DNA of 13,864 nt from Clostridiales bacterium (GTDB taxonomy: Bacteria; Bacillota; Clostridia; Christensenellales; Aristaeellaceae): positions 1 through 13,864 of the forward strand of contig SFGO01000066.1 in the NCBI GenBank assembly GCA_004556545.1, given 5' to 3'. The position numbers and the translations under genes are program-made. Shown here piece after piece: positions 6,666 to 12,622 of the stretch. How positions within the stretch are numbered: the stretch's first letter is position 1; the number at the start of each line of letters is the position of its first letter. The notes below the pieces were generated by a model. That model worked only from the letters and a program-made list of their open reading frames with translations. It was not told the DNA's origin and did no database searches.

Positions 6666-6935
6666 ATGGCTTGTACTGTCACCGTCACCAACGGAACGCT
6701 GGAGCAGCCCGAAATTCAGGCTTATATCGACCGTGCCGCCAAAAAATTCGGCCGTGAACCCCGTCATATCGACATCAAGGTCTGCGGCGATGAGGTGGAG
6801 CTGGATTACGATCTGGGCGCGCAGCCCTTCCACCGCATCCGCCGGATCACCGGCTATCTGGTCGGCACGCTGGACCGTTTCAACAACGCCAAACGCGCTG
6901 AGGAACACGATCGGGTAAAGCACACGGTAGGCTGA
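6666..6935 (+). CDS. Small NrdD-like protein with a glycyl-radical C-terminal signature
   Basis: An 89-residue protein. Residues 57-86 resemble the C-terminal glycyl-radical region of class III anaerobic ribonucleotide reductase NrdD: R59-R60-x-x-G63-Y64-L65, then F72-N73-x-x-K76, E80 and R83-V84-K85-H86. In Escherichia coli NrdD the matching Gly (G681) carries the radical and lies 32 residues from the C-terminus; here G63 lies 27 from it. The N-terminal 55 residues are unlike NrdD and may form a small alpha/beta fold. No catalytic barrel or NrdD zinc-site cysteines are present (only C3 and C40). Proteins of this kind are probably annotated as ribonucleotide reductase or as hypothetical. ATG at 6666 has AAGGAG nine bases upstream; the same frame runs open further upstream without a start signal. 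Single gene with promoter and terminator. Confidence 0.7.
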   Translation: MACTVTVTNGTLEQPEIQAYIDRAAKKFGREPRHIDIKVCGDEVELDYDLGAQPFHRIRRITGYLVGTLDRFNNAKRAEEHDRVKHTVG

Positions 6936-6990
6936 TTTTTTGACCAAGCAGCAAAAGAGACCCCCGCAGGGACGGTCCCCCGACGAACCG

Positions 6991-7010
6991 GCAGGGAAAA
7001 AGCGCCCTGC
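6991..7010 (+). repeat. Small hairpin downstream of the NrdD-like gene
   Basis: GCAGGG (6991-6996) pairs with CCCTGC (7005-7010) around AAAAAGCG. It lacks a T-tract and precedes the stronger terminator hairpin at 7035. Confidence 0.4.
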
Positions 7011-7034
7011 TGCAGAAAACTATTTGAAAGACGC

Positions 7035-7073
7035 GGCTTTGCTCCGAATTCCAAACGGAGCGAAGCCCTTTTT
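7035..7073 (+). terminator. Intrinsic terminator after the NrdD-like gene
   Basis: A 12-bp stem with one mismatch has arms at 7035-7046 and 7056-7067 and a 9-nt loop, followed by CTTTTT (7068-7073). It ends the NrdD-like transcript about 100 bases after the stop and before the next promoter. Confidence 0.85.
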
Positions 7074-7143
7074 ATGTCCATCTGTTCAAAAGGGCCGTGC
7101 TGCGCCTGCCCGGCTATGACCGGTTCGCCTTTCGCCCCCTGCA

Positions 7144-7172
7144 TTGACATTCTCTGTCCAAACCGATATGAT
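7144..7172 (+). promoter_or_regulatory. SigA-type promoter of the YhhN-family gene
   Basis: A consensus TTGACA (7144-7149), a 17-base spacer and TATGAT (7167-7172). Transcription should start near 7179, leaving a leader of about 45 bases that contains the AAGGAGG ribosome binding site. Confidence 0.85.
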
Positions 7173-7223
7173 AGCTTTATCATCATCATTCAAAATCATA
7201 CCGCCCTTAAGGAGGAAACCGCC

Positions 7224-7880
7224 TTGATCCCGATTCTTGCCGCTGTTGTACTGACTTGGGCCCTGTGTATGCCCCTCCATTTTTACGGAAAAAAACAGAA
7301 AAACAAGGTTCTGTCCCTGAGCTTCAAGGCCCTGCCGACCATCATGGCGGCCATGTTCGCCGGATACGCCGCCCTCTGCCTGCCCGCAAGCGACGATTAC
7401 GCCAAACTGATCTTTCTGGGCCTGTGTACCTGCGTGTTCGCGGACGTGATGCTGGATATCCGATTCGAAATCGGCGGCTTTCTGTTCTTTCTGGGGCATG
7501 TGCTGTACGTGCTGGCCCTGTCCCGCTACCGGGTGCTGAGCTGGTGGTGCCTGACCGTGTTTGTGATTGCCGCCGCCGTGCTGGAAATTTTCGTGTACCG
7601 TTACCGGGAGAAAGTGCCCGCAAGGTTCATTCTGCTGGGTCTGCATATCTATGCGCTGGCGCTGTCGGCGCTGCTGGCCTTCAGCCTGCCCCTGCCCTTC
7701 CTGGCTCCCGGCTCCCGATCCGTGCTGGCGGCGTCCGGCGCGGCGCTGTTCGTGGTATCCGATATGACGCTGTGCTACAACACCGTTCAAAAGAAGCCGA
7801 CCCTGTGGCACTATGTCAGTCTTGGCATCTATTATACCGCGCAGCTGCTGCTGGGTCTGAGCGCCGGAAAGCCCTTCTGA
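7224..7880 (+). CDS. YhhN-family integral membrane protein (lysoplasmalogenase-like)
   Basis: A 218-residue, very hydrophobic protein with about seven to eight membrane segments. It shows the YhhN (TMEM86) signatures: F-A-D-V-M-L-D with D74 and D78, then G-G-F-L-F-F-L-G-H-V-L-Y at 84-95, L-F-V-V-S-D at 175-180, and Y-Y-T-A-Q-L at 203-208. Characterised relatives hydrolyse the vinyl ether bond of lysoplasmalogens. Many anaerobic Clostridia make plasmalogens, so that role is plausible here, but it is untested. TTG at 7224 is chosen because AAGGAGG (7209-7215) lies eight bases upstream; a longer frame from 7074 lies over the terminator and promoter. It stands alone, with promoters before and after it. 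Confidence 0.85.
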   Translation: MIPILAAVVLTWALCMPLHFYGKKQKNKVLSLSFKALPTIMAAMFAGYAALCLPASDDYAKLIFLGLCTCVFADVMLDIRFEIGGFLFFLGHVLYVLALSRYRVLSWWCLTVFVIAAAVLEIFVYRYREKVPARFILLGLHIYALALSALLAFSLPLPFLAPGSRSVLAASGAALFVVSDMTLCYNTVQKKPTLWHYVSLGIYYTAQLLLGLSAGKPF

Positions 7881-7887
7881 TTTGCTC

Positions 7888-7916
7888 TTGTATCCCCCGG
7901 CGGGATGTGCTATCAT
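7888..7916 (+). promoter_or_regulatory. Probable promoter of the rlmD-sigH run
   Basis: TATCAT (7911-7916) is preceded by TGC, an extended -10, with TTGTAT (7888-7893) 17 bases upstream as a poor -35. It would produce a leader of about 150 bases before rlmD. Confidence 0.45.
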
Positions 7917-7962
7917 CAAACCGGGTTTTGATTTGCTGCCGGGGGAAACCCTGCTGAAACAT

Positions 7963-8033
7963 GTTCCGGCTTGCCTGCGGAACGCCGCCTGACGCGGCCT
8001 GCTTCTGCGGACAGCCGGATTTTTGTATCCGGC
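7963..8033 (+). other. Hairpin-rich 5' leader of rlmD
   Basis: Three short inverted repeats follow each other: GTTCCG (7963-7968) with CGGAAC (7978-7983), GCCGC (7984-7988) with GCGGC (7994-7998), and GCCGGAT (8014-8020) with ATCCGGC (8027-8033). I recognise no riboswitch or T-box element. The open frame that extends rlmD upstream through this stretch has no ribosome binding site. Confidence 0.35.
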
Positions 8034-8074
8034 GAAAATATGCCCGGGAACGTCGGGGCGGGAGGAAAGATGGA

Positions 8075-9454
8075 ATGAACGGGGCTTTGGAGAAAAATCA
8101 GCGGCTGACCCTTTCCTGCGCCCGGCTGGGCAGCGAACTGGAGGGCGTTTGCTCTTATGAGGGCATGGCCGTGTTCGTGCCCGGGGTTCTGCCGGGGGAA
8201 ACGGCGGAGGTGCAGATCGTCAAGGCTTTGCCCAACTATGCCTTCGGACGGCTGGTGAAGGTAACGGAGCCGTCGCCCCGCCGGGCCGAGCCTCGCTGCC
8301 CGGTGTATGACAAATGCGGCGGTTGCAGCGGCCAGCATATGACCTACGAGGCCACACTGGAAGCCAAGCGCCGGCAGGTGTGGGACTGCCTGAACCGCAT
8401 CGCCGGGCTGGAGCTTTTGCCGGAACAGGTGCCGCCGGTGCTGGGCGCGAAAGACCCGTGGCACTGCCGCAACAAAACGGCTCTGCCCGTAGGCGGCAGC
8501 TGGCGGGAACCGGAGCTGGGCTTTTACCGCCGCCGCAGCCATCAGATCATTTCCATGGAAGATTGTCCCATTTCCATGGCGGAGCTGGCCCCCATCGTGG
8601 GCGCGGTCAAGGCGTGGATGACCCGCTGCCGGGTGCAGCCCTACGACGAGACCACGGGCAAGGGGCTTCTGCGGCATGTGGTGATCCGCTCCAACCGGCG
8701 GGGCGAAACGATGGTGCTGCTGGTCGCCACCTCCGACAAGCTGCCGGAAATTCCCACGCTGGCCGGGAATTTACAGAAGGCCGTGCCCGGCTTCCGGGCG
8801 CTGCACCTGAGCGTGAACCGTGCCCGGAACAACGTCATTCTGGGCAGCAGTTCCCGGAAGCTGTGGGGGACGGATGCCATCGAAGAGACGCTGCTGGGCC
8901 TGACGTTTGAGATTGCGCCCCTTTCCTTCTTTCAGGTGAACCCCGATCAGTGCGAGCGGCTGTATGAATGCGCTATTCGGCTGGCGGCGCTTCAGCCGGA
9001 GGATGTGGCGGTGGACGCTTACGCGGGCGCGGGCACCATTTCCCTGTGCATGGCGGGCAGCGCCCGGAAGGTGATCGGAATCGAAATCGTGCCGCAGGCG
9101 GTGGAAGCCGCCCGCCGCAACGCCGCCCGGAACGCCGTCGCCAACGCGGAGTTCCATCTGGGCGCGGTGGAGGACGTGCTGCCCAAGCTGGTGGAGCAGG
9201 GTCTTCGGCCGGATGTGGTGCTGCTGGATCCGCCCCGGAAGGGCGTGGAGCAGCCGGTGATCGACGCGGTGCTGCGGACACGGCCCCGGCGGGTGGTGTA
9301 CGTCAGCTGTCACGTGCCCACGCAGGCCCGGGACGTGAAGCTGCTGCGGCAGGGCGGCTACCGGCTGGAGGCCTGCCAGCCGGTGGACATGTTCTGCTAT
9401 GCGGGCGGCGTGGAAAACGTGGTCTCCCTGATTTGGGACGAGCCCCATGACTGA
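8075..9454 (+). CDS. rlmD: 23S rRNA (uracil-5-)-methyltransferase, RlmD/RlmCD family
   Basis: A 459-residue RumA-type enzyme that methylates C5 of uridines in 23S rRNA using S-adenosylmethionine. An N-terminal TRAM domain (about 8-65) precedes the four iron-sulfur cysteines C75, C81, C84 and C164. The methyltransferase core follows, with SAM motif D-A-Y-A-G-A-G at 314-320, D-P-P-R-K-G at 385-390, catalytic Cys412, and E447 near the C-terminus. Two motifs vary: the nucleophile loop reads S-C-H-V-P-T rather than S-C-N-P-x-T, and the last motif reads D-M-F-C-Y-A-G-G-V-E. Gram-positive relatives often modify both U747 and U1939, so RlmCD is possible. ATG at 8075 has GGAGG nine bases upstream; ATG-GAA-TGA at 8070 is a minimal out-of-frame alternative. 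It overlaps or closely precedes mrnC. Confidence 0.92.
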   Translation: MNGALEKNQRLTLSCARLGSELEGVCSYEGMAVFVPGVLPGETAEVQIVKALPNYAFGRLVKVTEPSPRRAEPRCPVYDKCGGCSGQHMTYEATLEAKRRQVWDCLNRIAGLELLPEQVPPVLGAKDPWHCRNKTALPVGGSWREPELGFYRRRSHQIISMEDCPISMAELAPIVGAVKAWMTRCRVQPYDETTGKGLLRHVVIRSNRRGETMVLLVATSDKLPEIPTLAGNLQKAVPGFRALHLSVNRARNNVILGSSSRKLWGTDAIEETLLGLTFEIAPLSFFQVNPDQCERLYECAIRLAALQPEDVAVDAYAGAGTISLCMAGSARKVIGIEIVPQAVEAARRNAARNAVANAEFHLGAVEDVLPKLVEQGLRPDVVLLDPPRKGVEQPVIDAVLRTRPRRVVYVSCHVPTQARDVKLLRQGGYRLEACQPVDMFCYAGGVENVVSLIWDEPHD

Positions 9455-9473
9455 CGGAAAAGAGGAAGAGCCC

Positions 9474-9881
9474 ATGCCCACCGAATTGTTCTCCCCCCTG
9501 ATGACCGCCCGGGAGGCCCGGCTGAAAACGCCGCTGGCGCTGGCCTACGTGGGCGACACGGTGTGGGATCTGCTGGTGCGGCGCAGCCTGCTCCGCTCCG
9601 GCGAAAAGGCGGGGGCCCTGCACCGCAGGGCCGTGCAGCTGGTCAATGCGGCAGCTCAGGCCCAGGCCTGCCTGAAAATCGAGCCCCACCTGACCGAGGA
9701 GGAGCGGGACGTGCTGCGCCGGGGGCAGAACGCCCACGCCAAACACGCCGTGCCAAAGAACCAGTCTCCCGAGGACTACAGCCGCGCCACCGGACTGGAG
9801 GCGCTGATGGGCTATCTCTATCTTTCCGGCCAGATGGAAAGAATCGGCGAATTGTTTGACATCGCCGGGGCAATCCATTAA
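9474..9881 (+). CDS. mrnC: Mini-ribonuclease III (MrnC)
   Basis: A 135-residue Mini-III, the RNase III catalytic domain without a double-stranded RNA-binding domain, which trims the ends of 23S rRNA precursor in Firmicutes. Seen: L-A-L-A-Y-V-G-D at 21-28 with D28 as the catalytic Asp, R-R-G-Q-N-A-H-A-K at 82-90, and the second acidic site in G-L-E-A-L-M-G-Y-L-Y-L (E109). The length matches the family. I prefer ATG at 9474, with AGAGGA about eight bases upstream; ATG at 9447 overlaps the rlmD stop (ATGACTGA) and would add nine residues, which allows translational coupling. It sits in the conserved order before thyX and rlmB. Confidence 0.94.
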   Translation: MPTELFSPLMTAREARLKTPLALAYVGDTVWDLLVRRSLLRSGEKAGALHRRAVQLVNAAAQAQACLKIEPHLTEEERDVLRRGQNAHAKHAVPKNQSPEDYSRATGLEALMGYLYLSGQMERIGELFDIAGAIH

Positions 9882-9919
9882 AATAAGATGTTACTCAATC
9901 AGGGAGAGGGGGAAAAGCC

Positions 9920-10678
9920 GTGCCGGAGTGCAAGCAGCGGGTGCTTCTGCTGAGCCATACGCCGGACGCGCAGGCGCTGATCGCGCTGGGAGCCCGGCTT
10001 TGCTATGCCGGGGGCAATGTGGACAGGCTGATGGAGAAGGTGTCCCGGCAGGATCAGCAGGCCTTTTTGGAAAAGCTGATGGGCATGGGGCACGAAAGCG
10101 TGCTGGAGCATGTGTCCTTCACGTTCCTCATCGAGGGCGTCAGCCGGGTGCTGCTGGCCCAGCTGACCCGGCACCGCATCGCCAGCTTTAGCGTGCAGAG
10201 CCAGCGGTACGTCAGCTATAAGGACGGCTTCGGCTATGTGGTCCCCCCGGCCATCGCGGCGCTGGGCGAAGACGCCGCCGCCGAATACCGGGACCAGATG
10301 GCCCAGATGCAGCAGTGGTACGAAAACTGGCAGGAGCGGCTGGGCGCTGCGGGGGAAAAGAGCAACGAGGACGCCCGCTTCGTACTGCCGGGCGCCTGCG
10401 AGACCCGCCTCATGCTGACCATGAACGCCCGGGAGCTGCGTCATTTCTTTGCGCTGCGCATGTGCAATCGGGCGCAATGGGAAATTCGCGCGCTGGCGGA
10501 GAGCATGTTCGCCCTTTGCTACCGGGAGGCTCCCGCGCTTTTCGCGGACGCAGGGCCGGAGTGCCTGTGCCGGGGCTGCCCCGAGGGGGCCAAGAGCTGC
10601 GGCCGTCAGGCGGAAATGCGCGCCCGGCGGGAAGCCCTTCTCCGGGAAAAACAGCCGTCCGGCTCCGCAGAGGGCTGA
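9920..10678 (+). CDS. thyX: FAD-dependent thymidylate synthase ThyX
   Basis: A 252-residue flavin-dependent thymidylate synthase that makes dTMP from dUMP with methylenetetrahydrofolate and NAD(P)H, without releasing dihydrofolate. The family motif R-H-R-x7-S is complete at 84-94 (R-H-R-I-A-S-F-S-V-Q-S), preceded by G-H-E-S-V-L-E-H at 57-64; A-R-x-x-L-P at 152-157 and the C-terminal N-R-A-Q-W-E-I-R at 183-190 are also present. The tail adds four clustered cysteines (C215, C217, C220, C227), which I recall from clostridial ThyX proteins and which could bind a metal. It starts at GTG with a GAGGGGG run seven bases upstream, 38 bases after mrnC and with no clear promoter, so it is probably in the same operon. 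Confidence 0.96.
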   Translation: MPECKQRVLLLSHTPDAQALIALGARLCYAGGNVDRLMEKVSRQDQQAFLEKLMGMGHESVLEHVSFTFLIEGVSRVLLAQLTRHRIASFSVQSQRYVSYKDGFGYVVPPAIAALGEDAAAEYRDQMAQMQQWYENWQERLGAAGEKSNEDARFVLPGACETRLMLTMNARELRHFFALRMCNRAQWEIRALAESMFALCYREAPALFADAGPECLCRGCPEGAKSCGRQAEMRARREALLREKQPSGSAEG

Positions 10679-10733
10679 ACGGATCTTCTCATGAACCGAA
10701 ACGACCGAACCAGAAAAGAAAGCAGGAAACAAC

Positions 10734-11996
10734 ATGGCATTTTATAAAGACGTAAAGGGAAAGACCCGCAGGGAAAAACAGGCCGTGGCCCAGAACCGGG
10801 GCGGCTTTGACGACGAGGGCAGCCACTACACCGGAAAGTACGGCTTTGGCAAATCCAACAGCCGGAACGGCGAAGGCAAGCGCTATCACGACGGTCCCCG
10901 CTCCGAGGAGCGCCGCTTTGACGGCGGCCGCAAGCCCTATGGCGACCATCGGAACAGCGACCGCAAGCCTTACGGCGGCGACCGCCATTCCGATTCCGGC
11001 AAGCGCTACGACAGCGCCCGTCCCGGACAGGAGCGCCGCGAGGGCCGTCCGGAGGGCTGCAAGTTCAGCCCCAAGCCCCAGCAGGGCGAGTATCGCTTTT
11101 CTAAGAACGCCCCCCGCTATGAAGAACGGGGCCGCAACGTGACTCCCGCTTCCTACGACGAGCAGCGCAAGGCCCGCCGGGGCGGCGAGGAAAGCGGCTA
11201 CAACAAGTTCCGCTACGCAGCGCCCGCTACCTATCAGCCCGCCCCCGCCGCGGAGACCGAGCCGGACGTGGTGCCCAACGAGAATCTGCTCAGCGGCCGC
11301 AATCCCATCCGGGAGGCGCTCAAGAGCGGACGCGACATTGAGAAACTGCTGGTCGCCCGCGGCGAGCTCAGCGGCTCTGCCCGGGAGATCGTGCAGATGG
11401 CCAAGGAACGCCACATTCCCGTGCAGGAAGTGGACCGCGCCCGTCTGGACGCCATTACCCACAATCATCAGGGCATGCTGGCCTTTGCGTCCGCCTATCA
11501 TTACAGCACGCTGGAAGACATGCTGGAGCTGGCGGAGGCCCGCAAAGAGCAGCCCTTCCTGATTTTGCTGGACGGCATTACCGACCCCCACAATCTGGGC
11601 GCGATCATCCGGACGGCGGAATGCGCGGGCGCGCACGGCGTCATCGTGCAGGAGCGCCGGGCCGTGGGTCTGACCCCCGCCGCAGTGAAGGCCAGCGCGG
11701 GCGCGGTGGAATATCTGCCGGTGGCCCGGGTGACCAATCTGGGCAACACCATCGAGGCGCTGAAGGAGCGCAACATCTGGGTCTACGCCGCCGATATGGA
11801 CGGCGAGGACTACGCCGGCGTGAAGTTTGACGGCGCGGTGGCGCTGGTCATCGGCGCGGAGGGCGAGGGCGTCAGCCGCCGGGTGCTGGAATGCTGCGAC
11901 AAGACCGTTTCCCTGCCCCTGCGCGGCCAGCTGGACAGCCTGAACGCCAGCGTGGCGGCGGGCGTGCTGATGTACGCGGTCATGCGTTCCCGGTAA
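10734..11996 (+). CDS. rlmB: 23S rRNA 2'-O-methyltransferase of the RlmB/TrmH (SPOUT) family with a long disordered N-terminus
   Basis: A 420-residue protein in two parts. Residues about 182-420 are a normal RlmB/YacO enzyme: a substrate-binding domain beginning N-L-L-S-G-R-N-P-I-R-E-A, then the three SPOUT knot motifs N-L-G-A-I-I-R-T-A-E (from 287), I-G-A-E-G-E-G-V (373-380) and S-L-P-L-R ... L-N-A-S-V-A-A-G (393 onward). RlmB methylates the ribose of G2251 in the peptidyltransferase loop. Residues 1-181 are low-complexity, rich in Arg, Lys, Gly, Tyr, Ser and Asp, with R-K-P-Y-G repeated; they should be disordered and RNA-binding. Typical RlmB proteins are about 245-250 residues. ATG at 10734 has AGGA six bases upstream. 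It is flanked by thyX and rae1 (7-base gap). Confidence 0.92.
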   Translation: MAFYKDVKGKTRREKQAVAQNRGGFDDEGSHYTGKYGFGKSNSRNGEGKRYHDGPRSEERRFDGGRKPYGDHRNSDRKPYGGDRHSDSGKRYDSARPGQERREGRPEGCKFSPKPQQGEYRFSKNAPRYEERGRNVTPASYDEQRKARRGGEESGYNKFRYAAPATYQPAPAAETEPDVVPNENLLSGRNPIREALKSGRDIEKLLVARGELSGSAREIVQMAKERHIPVQEVDRARLDAITHNHQGMLAFASAYHYSTLEDMLELAEARKEQPFLILLDGITDPHNLGAIIRTAECAGAHGVIVQERRAVGLTPAAVKASAGAVEYLPVARVTNLGNTIEALKERNIWVYAADMDGEDYAGVKFDGAVALVIGAEGEGVSRRVLECCDKTVSLPLRGQLDSLNASVAAGVLMYAVMRSR

Positions 11997-12003
11997 TTTC
12001 GCC

Positions 12004-12516
12004 ATGAAGCCGCTGTTGTATGTGGACGGCTACAACGTCATCGGCGCATGGCCGCAGGCTCAGCGGGAAAACTGGCCGCTGGACGTGTGCCGCGACCGGC
12101 TGATTCACTTATTGGAGGATTACGCCGGGTACAGCGGGCAGGAGATCTGGCTGGTATTCGACGGCTACCGCACGGGCCGCGCCCTGCGCACCGTGGAGGA
12201 GCGGGACGGCCTGACGGTGGTCTACACCCGGCACGGAGAGACCGCCGATCATTACATTGAGCGCCAATGCGAGGAAATGCCCAAGTACCGGGAAGCCCGG
12301 GTGGCCACCAGCGACAACGTGGAGCAGACAGTCATTCTGGGCCGGGGCGCTACCCGCATCAGCTCCCGGGAACTGTGGTGGGAGCTGAACCAGACCCGCA
12401 GCCGGGGACGGGACCAGCACCGGCCCGACCCTTCCGGCGGCGCGTCTACCATCGCCGCAGCCATGTCCCGGGAGCAATACGAGTTTTTGGACGAGATCCG
12501 CAGGCGAAAAGAATAA
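12004..12516 (+). CDS. rae1: Rae1/YacP family NYN-domain ribosome-associated endoribonuclease
   Basis: A 170-residue NYN (PIN-like) domain protein of the YacP family. In Bacillus subtilis Rae1 enters the ribosomal A site and cuts certain mRNAs during translation. Conserved acidic motifs are visible: Y-V-D-G-Y-N-V-I-G-A-W-P at 6-17 with D8, L-V-F-D-G at 50-54 with D53, G-E-T-A-D at 78-82, and A-T-S-D at 101-104. The length matches the family. It starts seven bases after the rlmB stop with only a weak ribosome binding site, so its translation probably depends on rlmB. The order rlmB - rae1 - sigH is conserved in Firmicutes. Confidence 0.93.
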   Translation: MKPLLYVDGYNVIGAWPQAQRENWPLDVCRDRLIHLLEDYAGYSGQEIWLVFDGYRTGRALRTVEERDGLTVVYTRHGETADHYIERQCEEMPKYREARVATSDNVEQTVILGRGATRISSRELWWELNQTRSRGRDQHRPDPSGGASTIAAAMSREQYEFLDEIRRRKE

Positions 12517-12517
12517 A

Positions 12518-12576
12518 GGCAATACCGCACCATTCGGCAGCGGCACTAACGGAGCGTTTTCCGCTGCATGATTGCC
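12518..12576 (+). other. Nested hairpin between rae1 and sigH
   Basis: Three concentric perfect stems: GGCAAT (12518-12523) with ATTGCC (12571-12576), GCAGCGG (12537-12543) with CCGCTGC (12561-12567), and AACG (12548-12551) with CGTT (12555-12558). The structure starts right after the rae1 stop and ends about 30 bases before the sigH ribosome binding site. It is followed by AAAAC, not T, so it is not a standard terminator. It may separate sigH expression from the upstream genes. Confidence 0.55.
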
Positions 12577-12607
12577 AAAACAAACATTCCGCACCAAAAA
12601 CAGGAAC

Positions 12608-12616
12608 AGGAGGTGA
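12608..12616 (+). promoter_or_regulatory. Strong ribosome binding site of sigH
   Basis: AGGAGGTGA is a full-length complement to the 16S rRNA end, six bases before the GTG at 12623. It fixes the start of the protein and so makes the acidic N-terminal extension part of SigH. Confidence 0.9.
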
Positions 12617-12622
12617 ACTGCC

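Noticed and set aside
7074..7223. N-terminal extension of the YhhN-family protein
   Set aside because: It would cover the terminator end and a consensus promoter; TTG 7224 has a perfect ribosome binding site.
7894..7945. Possible terminator after yhhN (CCCGG ... CCGGG then TTTTGATTT)
   Set aside because: Only five stem pairs with a loop of about 20 bases, and it overlaps the likely rlmD promoter.
7961..8074. In-frame upstream extension of rlmD with four cysteines
   Set aside because: The ATG at 7961 has no ribosome binding site, while ATG 8075 has GGAGG at good spacing and matches the family N-terminus.
10689..12005. 438-codon minus-strand open frame opposite rlmB
   Set aside because: Ala/Gly/Leu/Val-rich shadow of the biased rlmB codons, without a ribosome binding site.
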